Below, in pieces: positions 11,605 through 22,403 of a stretch of 64,000 nt of DNA. Positions within the stretch are counted from its first letter, which is position 1; every line of letters begins with the position of its first letter. The translations under genes and the position numbers were made by a program. Below the pieces are notes generated by a model. The model was not told the DNA's origin. It ran no database searches and saw only the letters and a list, made by a program, of their open reading frames with translations. This DNA comes from Gnetum montanum (Eukaryota > Streptophyta > Gnetopsida > Gnetales > Gnetaceae), in NCBI GenBank assembly GCA_015680685.1, contig MNCI01012718.1:721366-785365 (forward strand), written 5' to 3'.

Positions 11605-12680
11605 TGCCCCTGCGTGTGTCGTACCGCTTATAAACTGCCCACTCATGGTTGTTGGGCGTAGGGTTGTCGAGCGTAGGGTTGTCGAGCGTAGATATTAGAG
11701 CTTTGGATCACCGTCACGGTGTTGCCAAAAATGAAATCGATAGTGCCTTAGATGTTGTAGTTCTTGTCAAACTGCGAGAGCGAGTACGTGTAAAGAGTGT
11801 CTTGGTACCCCTGGATGTTGCAGCTGTACATTACGGATTTATCAGTGTCGACCCACATAGCCATGGCCTGGTGCTTCGGGGCTCCAGTGGTGTTCCGAAA
11901 CATGATGTCACAGGCAATGAATCTGGCATCAGAAACGGCCACCGTGGCGGACTTGAAGGTGGTGCTGCCGTCCTGAACGTTCTTGCTGCCGATGATGATG
12001 GTTTGGCCAACGCCATCACCGACAAAGGCAATATTCGTGAGCTTGGAAGCCACCGTGACTTGTTCTGCACACGTGCCGACCTTGATGTAGATCCCGTAAC
12101 TCGATTTGTTGTTCTTGGGAGCGGCGTTCAATGCAGCGGAGATGGTGGTGTACTTGTCGGAGCCGTCCTTGGCGACAAGGACGTTAGCAGAGGACTTGCT
12201 CGGCAGAGACAAGGTCTGCAACAAACGTCGGTCTCCCTTTGAAACCCAACGTGGAAATCCCTCGTCATCCATGGACATCGTTTCTTGCCAGAGCAGTCGC
12301 CGTCTGTGCCGACTCTGCTCGTCGACGTAGAAGGACAATGCATTACTGATCATCTCCGATGCGTCTGCGGCAGCGCGGAGGATCTGTGTTTTGAAGGGAG
12401 ATGCCGGGCATCCGACAGCACAGGTATCAGGGTTTGTGAGCACTGCACTAAGGAATAGTGGGATTACTGGCAGAGGTGCAAATGTTGAGATGGAAGAATG
12501 ATTGTTGGAAGAGTTTGAGGCAGTTGGCCCCAGGCGGCTTGTTCGGCATGTGTGGGAGTGTGTGTTGGGGGAGGGATGTGACAGTGGAGTGGGAGAGAGG
12601 GATTTCAGTGGATGTGGCTCGGATTGAATGCATGATCATGTTGCCTGCTGTACTGCTCAGGCTGTAATGGTAGAAGCTTC
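11600..12680 (-). pseudogene. Pectin methylesterase pseudogene, PMEI and catalytic N-terminal part
   Basis: Read on the minus strand from 12680. First comes part of the pectin methylesterase inhibitor (PMEI) domain (ANCLKLFQQS...HLNI), then a frameshift near 12447, then LSAVLTNPDTC and the processing-type basic stretch RHRRRLL. The catalytic domain follows: NVLVAKDGSDKYTTISAAL, GDGVGQTIIIGSKN, FRNTTGAPKHQAMAMWVDTD, GYQDTLYTYS and GTIDFIFGNT. The catalytic Gln and Asp positions of QDTL and DFIFG are kept, but TAA replaces the Tyr codon before GTIDFIFG. A 15-bp unit then repeats (NIYARQP/YARQP/YAQQP), and PMSGQ leads into the LTR insertion. The signal peptide end is missing. Confidence 0.9.
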
Positions 12681-12794
12681 AATGTATCATTCTGGATAGC
12701 TGCACTGACACGTCACAACGTCCAGCAATGTTATAGCATTTTTTTTCCATTTAGTGGGATGATATAGTGTGACGTGGCAGTGGCGACAAACTTC

Positions 12795-12847
12795 ACCACC
12801 TCCCACTCACCATAAGGCCCAGATATATTGGCTCCTCGGCCAAAAAA
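12795..12847 (+). repeat. Right copy of a ~50-bp direct repeat flanking the PME pseudogene
   Basis: Partner of 599-650: CCACC...CTCACC, then ATATATTGGCTCCTCGGCCAAAA, in the same orientation. Confidence 0.45.
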
Positions 12848-12849
12848 AT

Positions 12850-13800
12850 CTTCCTCTTTAGGATAGGAAGAGGATCAAGCCTTGCCTTTATTCAGAACCA
12901 TCTTGATGGATTTTAACTTCTTAAAGGGCTTATTGTAAAGAGAAAAAGAAAACTCTCTCTAAATAAAAAAGAATATATCAATGAGAAATAAAGAACAAAT
13001 AACAACAAAAGTTGAAAGCTTTCTATCCTTGAGTTTCTAAAAATAATTAATACTGTATAAAACAAATTAATTGTTTAGCTTTCATTGGAAGCTATTTTGT
13101 TTAAAGTTGTACCTGAAAAGCAATATCTTTGAGAATATGATATTTGACACTTGATGAGAGGTTATAATTATCCTCTCACTATTAGAAAATAACTATACAT
13201 CAAAGCTTTCAAATAGAGTAGAGAACAAGTAATCTAAGACAATTCCATATGCAAAGAAATAAAGTAGACAAAGCAAGTTGATTCGCAAGAATGACTTCAT
13301 TGATGCTTGGTTGAAAGTTATTACAAATTTGGGATGCCATTTCCAAGCATTCTAGATAATATGAGAAAACGAGTCTTCACTTTTACAAAGAGAACATTAA
13401 GAAGAAATGAATCTCTAGTTAGTCTTTGTATGAGCTATTTAATCTCCTAGTGTTAGCTATAGAGAATTATATAGAAGACAGGTTTAAGTTATATGAATAT
13501 TGGATACATCCACTGGACTTAAAATTTATTACTATTGATGTATTTTGCACAAATTCATTTGTCTGATAAATCCTTTAGGTCTACATAGATGCACTAAAAT
13601 ATTACTTTTTGTTTTAATAAAAATAGTAAAAGGATTTGAGGTAGAAAAATATGATGAAATACCAATATTTTGTAGAAAATCTATTAATTACATAATAAAC
13701 AAAATAATGAGCTCATCAATGTACTTGCACAACCTTGAACTAGTAGATTCACTAGAAAATGTTGGTACAAATTTTGCATCACCATCACTTTATCACTTCA
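12850..13800. other. AT-rich intergenic DNA
   Basis: I see no gene or clear repeat here. An open minus-strand stretch belonging to the gag-like remnant begins at its right edge. Confidence 0.45.
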
Positions 13801-13802
13801 TG

Positions 13803-14170
13803 TGACATTATGTTGAGAATCTCTACCATTAGCTATAACCTTTTTGTTAACATTAGTGTTAATATTTGAGTTAACAGTATTCTCATCATATAAGGAAAAA
13901 TTTACCTTATAAGCTAGTTGTTTAGAGTGATCAATACTTTTTGTAGTATAAGTAAAAATATTAATAGAAGCTTTTATCTTCTCTATTTTCTTTATTGCTA
14001 TTTGATCATTATTATTATTGACATGAACTTGATTTTTTGTATCTTTAACTTCAAAGTGTATTTTTTTTTTTTTTTGTATAACACATTTTCGCTTATTCTT
14101 AATATCTTTTTTCTTGAGTAGAAAAGGACAAATATTAAATAAATGTCTTTCATGATGACAAAAGTTACAA
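13803..14170 (-). pseudogene. Gag or LINE ORF1-like remnant with CCHC zinc knuckle
   Basis: On the minus strand, CNFCHHERHLFNICP near 14123-14170 fits C-x2-C-x4-H-x4-C, the retroelement zinc knuckle. A Lys/Asn-rich stretch follows in another frame and stays open for about 80 codons to a TGA near 13803. Upstream sequence (14216-14410, and beyond the solo LTR at 15497-15760) looks like the decayed remainder of the same ORF. Plant LINE ORF1 and Copia or Gypsy gag all end this way, so the class is undecided. Confidence 0.5.
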
Positions 14171-14412
14171 GAATTAAGAAGATTATAATATGTAATTAGT
14201 TGAGTGTAAATCTTTACAATAAGAATTCTTTTTTACAATTTAGAAGATTAATTTCAATAAAAAAATATTTACGAGAATCAAATGGTGTGACAACAAATTT
14301 CATATACTTAATTATGCTAAGAAGACTAAGAAATTGAAGCTTATCTCTTTGAAAAATTAACAAAAGAAAATAGCATGACAAAACTTGGAACTTTGAAATA
14401 TTCTTAAGATCA

Positions 14413-14417
14413 GGTAT
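14413..14417. repeat. Target-site duplication GGTAT (left)
   Basis: GGTAT stands directly before TGATGAG and is repeated at 15492-15496 directly after CTCATCA. Confidence 0.9.
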
Positions 14418-14459
14418 TGATGAGATGCGATATGCACAAGCCACGATATCGCATCCCCT

Positions 14460-14483
14460 GCGATATCGCGTACGCGATATCGC
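14460..14483. repeat. Perfect CpG-dense palindrome in the family B U3
   Basis: A 24-base perfect palindrome with GTAC at its centre, made of two GATATC units joined by CGCGTACGCG. Near-copies lie on both sides (14444-14520). The same palindrome is at 28382-28405 and, one base shorter, at 23196-23218. Confidence 0.9.
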
Positions 14484-14533
14484 GTCTCTCCATGCGATAT
14501 TGCGTACGCGATATCATGGGCCGCCACCATATC

Positions 14534-14540
14534 TATAAAT
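14534..14540 (+). promoter_or_regulatory. TATA box of the family B LTR
   Basis: TATAAATAAGAGGCGG follows the palindrome array. The same TATTTATAGATATG/CTATAAATAAGAGGCGGC block occurs in the other family B LTRs. Confidence 0.75.
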
Positions 14541-14787
14541 AAGAGGCGGCACTCCCTTCATTTCCCAATCCTGGCTAGAAGGAGCGAAGCTCTGGCAGTT
14601 TGAACACTCCAGAGTTAGATTAATTTCCCATGTGCCCGCAGTAGGAGTCCTAGAGTGAACGGCTCTTTATTCAAGCAACTTTGTAACCTGAACACAAGTT
14701 GTGTACGGCAATAAAGACGAATTTGATTGGATAAACCTTGCAGTACATGGTTTTATTTTGTTGTTATTTATTGCTTTCCTAGTGCGC

Positions 14788-14852
14788 ACGAGTACGACTT
14801 GATTACGAGCATCTACGGATGTGTACGGCTAATCAAGGAATCGGCTGCTCGT
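14788..14852 (+). other. LTR hairpin motif, copy 1
   Basis: Outer helix ACGAG (14788-14792) pairs with CTCGT (14848-14852). Inner helix CTTGATTA (14798-14805) pairs with TAATCAAG (14830-14837). An apical CATC/GATG helix closes on TACG. Between the outer and inner helices is a constant internal loop (TACGA on the left, GAATCGGCTG on the right). Confidence 0.75.
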
Positions 14853-14861
14853 CGCAACGTG

Positions 14862-14984
14862 TGAGTACGACTTGACTACGAGCATTGTGACTACTTGGTA
14901 ACCCAGTAGCGTATTCCAGGATCTGCGCTTGGTAATCCCAGTGGTAGTCCAATGTGTACGGCTAGTCAAGGAATCGGCTACTCA
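14862..14984 (+). other. LTR hairpin motif, copy 2
   Basis: TGAGTA (14862-14867) pairs with TACTCA (14979-14984). CTTGACTA (14871-14878) pairs with TAGTCAAG (14963-14970). It has the same internal-loop bases as copy 1, but the apical part carries a longer insert. Confidence 0.72.
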
Positions 14985-15001
14985 TCGCTAGGCTAGAACG
15001 T

Positions 15002-15072
15002 GTGATAAGTACGACTTGGCTACGAGCATCCACGGGTGTGTACGGCTAGCCAAGGAATCGGCTGCTTATCAC
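15002..15072 (+). other. LTR hairpin motif, copy 3
   Basis: GTGATAAG (15002-15009) pairs with CTTATCAC (15065-15072). CTTGGCTA (15015-15022) pairs with TAGCCAAG (15047-15054). The apical helix CATC/GGTG closes on CACG. The internal loop is identical to copies 1 and 2. Confidence 0.75.
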
Positions 15073-15093
15073 ACTTAGGCTAAATAGGTGCCT

Positions 15094-15207
15094 CAGTACG
15101 ACCACTTCGAGCACTTGCGTTACGTGTGGTGATCCCAGTAACGATTAGCGTTTGGTAGCCACAGTTGCATAGTTCAGGGTGTGTCCGGTAAGTGGGAACG
15201 GATGCTG
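15094..15207 (+). other. LTR hairpin motif, copy 4 (divergent stems)
   Basis: CAG (15094-15096) pairs with CTG (15205-15207). CCACTT (15102-15107) pairs with AAGTGG (15190-15195). The left loop is GTACGA, the right loop GAACGGATG. The stem sequences are unrelated to copies 1-3, but the layout and loop are the same. This copy is the one kept in the 16172-23245 element. Confidence 0.65.
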
Positions 15208-15491
15208 ACGCTAGTTAATTTAGACTTAGGACATTAGTTAGAGTTAGTTAGTTTCTCAACCCTTTCCCTCATAGCTTAGGAGATAAACTGAAAATTACCA
15301 AAAACATCATATACCTCAGACTTGCTTAACCATACACCGTGACACACACAAGCAAGCCTGGGAAGACAACGAATGATTAACCCCAAGCGTTCCTTGTGGC
15401 GTTAAGGCATTTAGTTTGCGGAGTTCGACCGGACCGCGCGTACACGCTCGTATTCGTATGGTTGAGTGTAGGGGTACCTCGCCACTCATCA

Positions 15492-15496
15492 GGTAT
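15492..15496. repeat. Target-site duplication GGTAT (right)
   Basis: Pairs with 14413-14417. Confidence 0.9.
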
Positions 15497-16166
15497 CAAA
15501 ATGATTCTATAATCCCAATGGGAGTAGTGATTTTCCCTTTAATGATTACAAAAAACAATGGAATGTTGGTTGTAGCTACATAACATATGACAAGATAGTG
15601 AGGCTGGTTCTCACCATGTCATTCATGGAAGTCATTATTTCTATACTTTATATGATCATTATCAAAAAATTTTTTGTCATTAAAACTAAGAGAAAAGGTC
15701 AGTTAGACTCGACATTTCAATGTTCAAACACTTAGCAACACCTTGATTGCCTTAATTACTTAATTGACTAATAACCACTATTAGGTTATTAGGTCGAACA
15801 TGTGTGCAAAGCCGGTCCCTTGCATCAACCACACCTTATGTATGTAGGGCCACTTTCTTCATTTGTCTAGAAACTCTTATTATTTGCTGTGAAACTCCTC
15901 TCTACTAAATCGGAAACTTTTGCTTATTACTGATATAAATATGCTATGTAATATAATAATATAAACTGAGTAGAATAATATAAGTTGTTTCCTATTCCAA
16001 GCACATGATTTGACACCATAGGGCTAGATGTTGGGTTGGCTACAAGAGCTAGTCTTCTTATGATTCAAGGGAGCCCCATTTTGTAAGGTCTTCACTGTAG
16101 GTCTATACTTTAACTTATTGACAAGCCTACAACCTATTAGTTTGTGACTGACCAGGGTCTCGTTAA
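15497..16166. other. Decayed DNA between two family B insertions
   Basis: No intact gene. The part next to the solo LTR probably continues the minus-strand gag/ORF1-like remnant at 13803-14410. Nothing else is recognised. Confidence 0.4.
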
Positions 16167-16171
16167 CTAAC
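16167..16171. repeat. Target-site duplication CTAAC (left)
   Basis: CTAAC precedes the left LTR and recurs at 23246-23250 after the right LTR. Confidence 0.88.
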
Positions 16172-16983
16172 TAATGAGTGGCGAGATACCCCTACACTCA
16201 ACCATACAAATACGAGCGTAGCATGCGCGATCCGGTCGAACTCCGCAGACTAAGTGCCTACACGCCTCATGGAACACTTAAGGTTAACCATTCGTTGTCT
16301 TCCCAAACTTACTTGTATTTGTCACGGTGTATGGTTAAGTAAGTCTGAGGTATATGATTTTTATATCTTTTTATCTTTTATCTCCTATGCTATTGAGGTG
16401 AAGGGTTGAAGAGATTAACTAACTGTAACTAATGAACTAAGTCTAAATTAGCCTAGCATCAGCATCCATTCCCACTTACCGTACACACCCTGAACCAATG
16501 CAACAGTGGCTACCAAATGCTAATCATTGCTGGGATCACCACGCATAACGCACGTGCTCGAAGTGGTCATACTGAGGCACTTAACTAGGAGAGAAGGGTT
16601 GAGAAGGATTTAATTCCTAATAAAGCATTTAAATGGAAAGCAGTAAATAACAATAAATAAAATCCTAATTAGCCTTCCATGCACTACAAGGTTTATCTAG
16701 GAAGTTCATCTTTATTACCATACACAAACTTGTGTTCAAGTACAATATTTACTCAAATAAAGATCCGTTCACTTTAGGACTCTTACTGCGGGCACATGGA
16801 AAATATTCTATCTCTGGAGTGACCAATCTGCCAGAGTTTCCCTACTGTCTAGCCTAGGATGGGAAAACAAGGGAGAGCCGCCTCTTATTTATAGATATGA
16901 CGGCGCAGGGGATGACGCGATATCGCATACACGATATTGCAAGGGATGCGATATCGCGATGATCGCGATATCGCGTCTCATCA
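16172..16983 (-). repeat. 3' LTR of the 16172-23245 element
   Basis: 812 bp. Hairpin copy-4 arms are at 16460-16477 (CAG, CCACTT) and 16561-16574 (AAGTGG, CTG). GATATCGCG units and the TATA block (TATTTATAGATATG in plus orientation) lie at its right end. Confidence 0.9.
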
Positions 16984-17181
16984 TAGCCCCATGACTAAAT
17001 GAAAACTCGTCCTCGAGTTCCTTACAATAATATCGGGAAGGTATGGGATTATTGACTCAAATGGAACTAATGGGATGACATGTGAATGGATCACCATTAC
17101 AAGACTTGACAAAACTGGTGTTCATGACAACAAGAGTGAACACCTTATTACATTGATAGCAGGCCTCATTTGGTAGCTTAA

Positions 17182-17205
17182 GAGAGAGAGAGAGAGAGAG
17201 AGAGA
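17182..17205. repeat. (GA)n microsatellite
   Basis: About 12 GA units in the non-coding part of the element. Confidence 0.9.
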
Positions 17206-19259
17206 AGTGTTGCTGCTGCCAACGCCAAGATTGCGCCTTTTGTTGTCCATCAGTAAGCGCACCATCGATCTTGATCCTTGCACAGCCACTTCAACATCGC
17301 TCCATTCCAAGTGTTCCTTATAGATCCAATTTGTTGTTGTACGATCGCCATCTACACACACAACACAATCTTTGTATTAGCAAGGGTAAATGAATTTCAA
17401 TGTAGTTGATACCTTGCTTCGGTGAAAGGTCCATTGGCTAGGTTGTGATATGGCTGATATGAATCTGGAGATATATTAATGATGACTATCAAAGGTGTAG
17501 GGGTTAGGAAAAAATCGAAAAAATTGGGGCTAGAAGAAAATCGAAAAAATCGGGCCCCGTACCCCCATGACTAATCGCCAAACCTCCGGTAGTGTTAGAA
17601 TGGAGAAAGAAAAGGAATAAGAAAGATAGATAAAAAGGGACAACGATGACATTGATGAAATGGATGTCAATATGGAAATGAACAAAATAAAATTAACTGC
17701 AAAAATGTTAGGGAAAAGAAGTTAATGGGTGCACCAAATAGGAATGTTAGTGGATCCTCCCCAAAGCAGGCTCATGCCCTTAATGCCCTGACAAACCCAC
17801 ATTCAAAGAGTCTGTAGGCTCTGGGAATGTCATTTGGAACAAGAGTTAAAGTCTTAACCGCAAGAATTTACCAAAAAGAAAACAATGCATCAACCAAAAT
17901 ATATACACTAATGATACAACCAGCAATGAGGTGGATAGTGGAGAGAAGGATGGAGAGAAGAGAATGGAATGGAATCCCAAGAACAAGATGATGTACAGCC
18001 CCTTGTGTGTTCATGATTAATGGGACTTGGCAAATCTCATTCCAACTCTGGCCTCAAACAAACCACTTCCAGTGACTTTGCATCAATGCATTCGGCCAAT
18101 CCATCCTCTTGAATAACAAGAATGCATCTCCAAAGATCCACCACCATTTCAATGAAACAAATGAGCGAATGGGAAGCGAGAAAGGCCTTAGTTAGAGGGA
18201 ACATTTTTATTTTGAGTTCCATAACCAGTACTTGTAGCCCAAGGAATTATTCCGTCTAAGGGGTGTGCTTTCAATTCTCACTCTTTTTTTTTTGTTTTTG
18301 TGTTTTATGTGTTTATACCTGAGAACCACACCATGCAAAGACTTTGTTATTTTTATTGCTCAGCTTCCCGATGATTGGGCTGACGTCGAAACGACAAGAA
18401 AACTTAAGAAGAAAGCATCCAAGCACCCAAGAGAATGGCCAACACAAATGCATCAAGTTCCCTTGAAGTCACACCCTTTTCAAACCTTGAGTCCTTCCTT
18501 AGTTTGAGAAATGCTCAGTCACTGATTTGTTAAAGTTCTTCTTAAAAAAGGGGCTGTACATTTCCAAGCCGAGAGAGACCATAGAAACTAGTGGATGAAT
18601 GGATGAAGTGAACTCATTGCCTGCCATATCAAAAGAACATACCTTAGTATCAACATCATGACTTAAGGTAAAAACCAAACATTAGCAATCAATATGAAAA
18701 ATAGTTCATACCATCATTCTGAACATTTATTGGGTGACAAACTTACACGATGGATAACACACACGCACACACAAAAAATGAAAAAGTATAACGATGTTGT
18801 AAAACAAAAACAAGAAAAGTTAAAGAAATTTGTAAAACAAAAATGTGTAAGACAAAAACGTGTAAAAAAAATGTGTAAAACAAAAATGTTGTAAAACAAA
18901 AATTAAAAAGAACTGAGGGCCCTAAATAATTAGCATAGGTGGCCATCTCCCCCATGACTGAATTGTAAGGGAGATATCCGAAATAATGAATGCCTATTTG
19001 AATTTCTTAGAAGTGCCCAACTTCTCCCCATTGATGTTCTCAGATTAAGGGGTGGAAGTTGGCGACGCTCATATTCCAATATGTCTATGCCTTCGTTGTT
19101 AACATGAGTTGTTTCCTTAGTTCGTTCCATGCATATTGGATTGCTCTTTCTAGTAGCTGTCAACCACGGGGTGTCTACTACTGGTGTGGTTGCTACATAC
19201 AGGCACCTTTGAATTTGTATTTCTTGGGCACACTGATTACATGGAAGAGATGCTAAACA

Positions 19260-19829
19260 TTATTCCATGTCATCACCCTCTGAGTCACTGTATGTGATGC
19301 ACAAAACTTTCTTCTTCTCGATCTTTCCATAAATGTTTACCTTAGAAATTTCCAAGGAAAGATCACGGATTCCTAGGCATGCGTCTACTGTACTCAGCCA
19401 TGCCCTTCCCATTATAATTGGGAAGTCCCCTTCATTGTTGTTGACTTCAATCACTAGGAAATCAACTGGGTAGGACCAACCACACACAGTGGTAACGATG
19501 TCCTCCACCAATCCCAAGGGAATGGTGATGGACTGGTCTGCCAGCTCTAGTTGAATGTTACTCTTCTTAAGTTGGGGCAGGTTCTAGGTGTGATACATCT
19601 CTCGTGAAATTAAGTTGACTCCGGAACCTGAGTCAAGAAGAGCCCTATGTGGTTCATTTCTGGTGATTTGGAGATAAATTAAGGGACTCCCAAGATTAGA
19701 TAGTTTCCTAGGAAGGTGGCCTACCTTGATCCAGTCGGTTACGGTATGTGTTAACATAACCGTATGTGTTAAGCTCTGATGTTGGACGGAAGGGAGCACT
19801 GAAGCTCTATGTGTCGGAGGAGTGATCAC
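19260..19829 (-). pseudogene. Aspartic protease of the family B element
   Basis: On the minus strand the frame gives YLQITRNEPHRALLDSGSG and then VNLISREMY, with the DSG catalytic loop intact. One in-frame stop follows (near 19587), then LADQSITIPLGLVEDI, DFLVIEV and the conserved end FPIIMGRAWLSTVDACL, the plant Gypsy protease end (usually ILGRPWLxTxxAxID). It ends at 19260 with no RT domain after it. Because the gag frame runs into it, it was probably made as a Gag-Pro fusion. Confidence 0.82.
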
Positions 19830-22278
19830 AGACTCAACCGCTTGTTGTTGTGAGAGCTTGTCTGGGCTTCTAGTTCTGAAGAAAGGTCTTCTCTTTTTAG
19901 AGTTGTCAGACCCAGCAGTGGGTTGAATGTTTACAAGTCTGGTAGCATTGCGTTGCTACGGTTGAGTAGGAAGTTCCCCTTGCATTGTTGGAGCAGGAGG
20001 TGTTATGGGGACTACTGGTGGAAGAGGTGCAGATGGATTAGGAGGATGGTATGGGTATGGAGCGTCTCCCGAAGGAGAAGGAGTCCTCCTAAAGTACTCC
20101 CGAACTTGGTAGTGACGTTGGGGAGTTGTGTGACCCATGGAGTCACTTGGAGAAATCGACTATTGTACATAATAACCATATGGATCGAGCTGCCAGTAAA
20201 GGTATTGATGTTTTGGTAGTGGCATCCCCCATGACCGTGGGTATTGCCACTGCTGATGTTATCTGATGGGTTGTGGTGGAGTTCCACTTGGATAGTACAT
20301 TGAGGGTTGGTGGAACTGTCTTGGGTTACCTTGAGGATAAGGTAACCTACGGGGTGTCTGGCATTTGTTGAGTCTCGGGTTGAGTGCATACACCCCAAAC
20401 TCTTGTAGATGTGAGATGATTGGACAACATCCCTTAGGATGGTCATAGTGGCAGATCTCACATCCACCGTCATCATCTGTGTCTAATCCCACAACCTCAT
20501 CGGAGATGTTCATTTTCCCCTTACCCTTGTCACGTGCAAGGCCTAAGTCTCTCCACTTTGTCTTGTTCTTGTCACTACTTCGCTCCTCCTTAGACTCTTC
20601 TACAATCTTTAGGACAGTTTCAATCTTACTGTCTAAGGAGCTCCATACTTCATCCACCCTAGCTACTACTTCTGTTGTTAGCTTCTAAAGCGACAAGGTT
20701 TTTCTGTTCACCAACTCTTTGATTGGTGACTCATCCTCTTCATCGCAAAATTTCACTCCCTTCTTTCGAAGAGAGAGATCACGGTTGTATTCTTCCACAC
20801 TTTCCCTTTTTCGTAGCTCCCCTTCTTCTTTGGCTACTTGTTCCAACAATCGATGAATCTCATGGGATCTAAGTTCTGATAATCGCCCTTGGGCATAAGT
20901 CCAAGGGTTCTCCTAGTCTCATACCTTAGCCCATCTATGATGTGGCGGAGTTGATCCCGCTGTGCGTAACCATGGCCTGGGCAACGATGTAACAATGCGT
21001 AGTAGTGACCCATGGCAGCATCCAAGGGTTCATGAATACCTTGCTTCCATCCTTGGATCTTCTTACAAAAATTAGACACTCTGGAGTACATTTGATACTT
21101 ATCGTTGAAGAGTTCTAACATCGTACTCCACCTCCTGATGGTTTTCGGTTCTAAGGACCAGTACCAACTCTCTGCTTCCTTGATGAGTGTCCTGGGAAAC
21201 AACTTTAGTTTTTGCCATTTTTTTCTATGTTTTGCAAGGCGCAGACATCATGGAATGCCTATAAATGATGTTGTGGATCCGCGTTGTATTCCCCTTCAAA
21301 ACATGGGATGTTATTCATGTCTAAACGCTTGATCCGACTATCTTTTAGATGCCTTGTTGGGATTCTTACTACCTCTGTTATGTTTAGCATGCTTTGGGTG
21401 GCAAGTAGGGGCTCGTCATGATCATCTCTTTCATGATGCCTGTGATGTCTTCGTTGTTCCCTACTTTCCCTTCGTTCATGCCCTTGTCCTCTCTCTCAAG
21501 TCTCTCATCAAGGTTTCTCATTTTTCTTACTTTTATCCTCTCTGTTATGCTCTTCATGATTGTGCCCTGATGTGGAAGGAGAGGGTGAATGATGTGAAGA
21601 AGGTGAAGAAGAAGGAGAACCATCACTGTGGCGATGTTTCCTACCTTCTCTTCTATGGCTTCGGCCCCGACCGTGGTGACGATCTAAGTGCCCATCCTTG
21701 TCGTTTGTTGTTGTTCCCTCTATGAACAGTTGGTGTTCATGGGGATCAGAACCAAGGTTATGTATTGTGGAGTGTAGGTTTTGATATCCCACCTCCTCAC
21801 TTTCATTAGGAGGGGGAACATCCTTTTATAGAGAACCCGTTACAAGTGATTCACCATCTCCAGTTTCGCTTAGGACGTGCTGGACCTCTTTGCCCTTTAA
21901 CAGTGTATGTTGGCTCTCCTGCCTTGAGTCCCTCATACGTTGTAAAGTTGTGGGATGGTAATCCCTCATGTCAAAATCTGCTGCAACGTATTCAGCATAT
22001 AATTCTGTCATGCCAATCTATGCCAAAGCACAAAGAAGCATGTTGGGGACTGCACGATCCGGAGGTAACACTATGTTACCTTGTAGGTCTCTCCAGCACA
22101 TCTGTTCATCTTGATGGAAGATAAAAGTAAAATTGGGTATATACTCATCGGGATGAATATATGTCAACCTATATTATTGAGGAACCGGCTGATTTAGGTT
22201 ATGTGTTTTTGATTTCCTACTATTCTTTGTATTATCCCTAGGTGATGTGCTCTTGTGAGAAGAAGAAGAAGAAGACAT
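19830..22278 (-). pseudogene. Gag of the family B element
   Basis: The proposed start is at 22278 (a Met followed by a Ser run), about 140 bp after the 5' LTR. A charged His/Arg/Ser-rich N-terminus (21500-21800) leads to a Retrotrans_gag core (SWYWSLEPKTIRRWSTM and IDGLRYETRRTLGLMPKGD, 20834-21202). A CCHC-like knuckle CEICHYDHPKGCCP follows (about 20400-20470), then a Pro-rich tail (19956-20140). Several frameshifts and stops break it. The gag at 57324-59362 is homologous through the same order. Confidence 0.8.
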
Positions 22279-22403
22279 GATGTCTTATAGGTGTGTTGAT
22301 TTTACCGGTATAAAATTTCTATTTGATTAACCCTAAGGTTCGTTAAAGCTCCCCAACGATGTGAGTAATATCCTATGTTCTATTTAGCGCACAAACACTT
22401 AGT

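Larger units (their letters stand above)
14418..15491 (+). mobile_element. Solo LTR, family B (plus orientation)
   Basis: A 1074-bp LTR with inverted ends TGATGAG...CTCATCA, flanked by a perfect 5-bp target duplication, with no internal region. It is the standard product of LTR-LTR recombination. The upstream part (U3) is only about 115 bp before a TATA box and is filled with GATATCGCG palindromes. The downstream transcribed part holds four copies of a covarying hairpin (14788-15207). It shares ends and body with the LTRs at 16172, 22422 and 27410. Confidence 0.93.

Noticed and set aside
11649-12242. Long plus-strand open frame (197 codons)
   Set aside because: It is antisense to the PME catalytic domain, which has clear family motifs on the minus strand. 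It is a shadow of GC-rich coding DNA.
14788-15072. Hammerhead ribozyme in the family B LTR (as in retrozymes)
   Set aside because: The conserved CUGANGA and GAAA core and the cleavage-site arrangement are not present; only the hairpin array is seen.
14788-15207. CRISPR-like array
   Set aside because: The repeats are imperfect, self-complementary, without uniform spacers, and lie inside an LTR of a plant retroelement.
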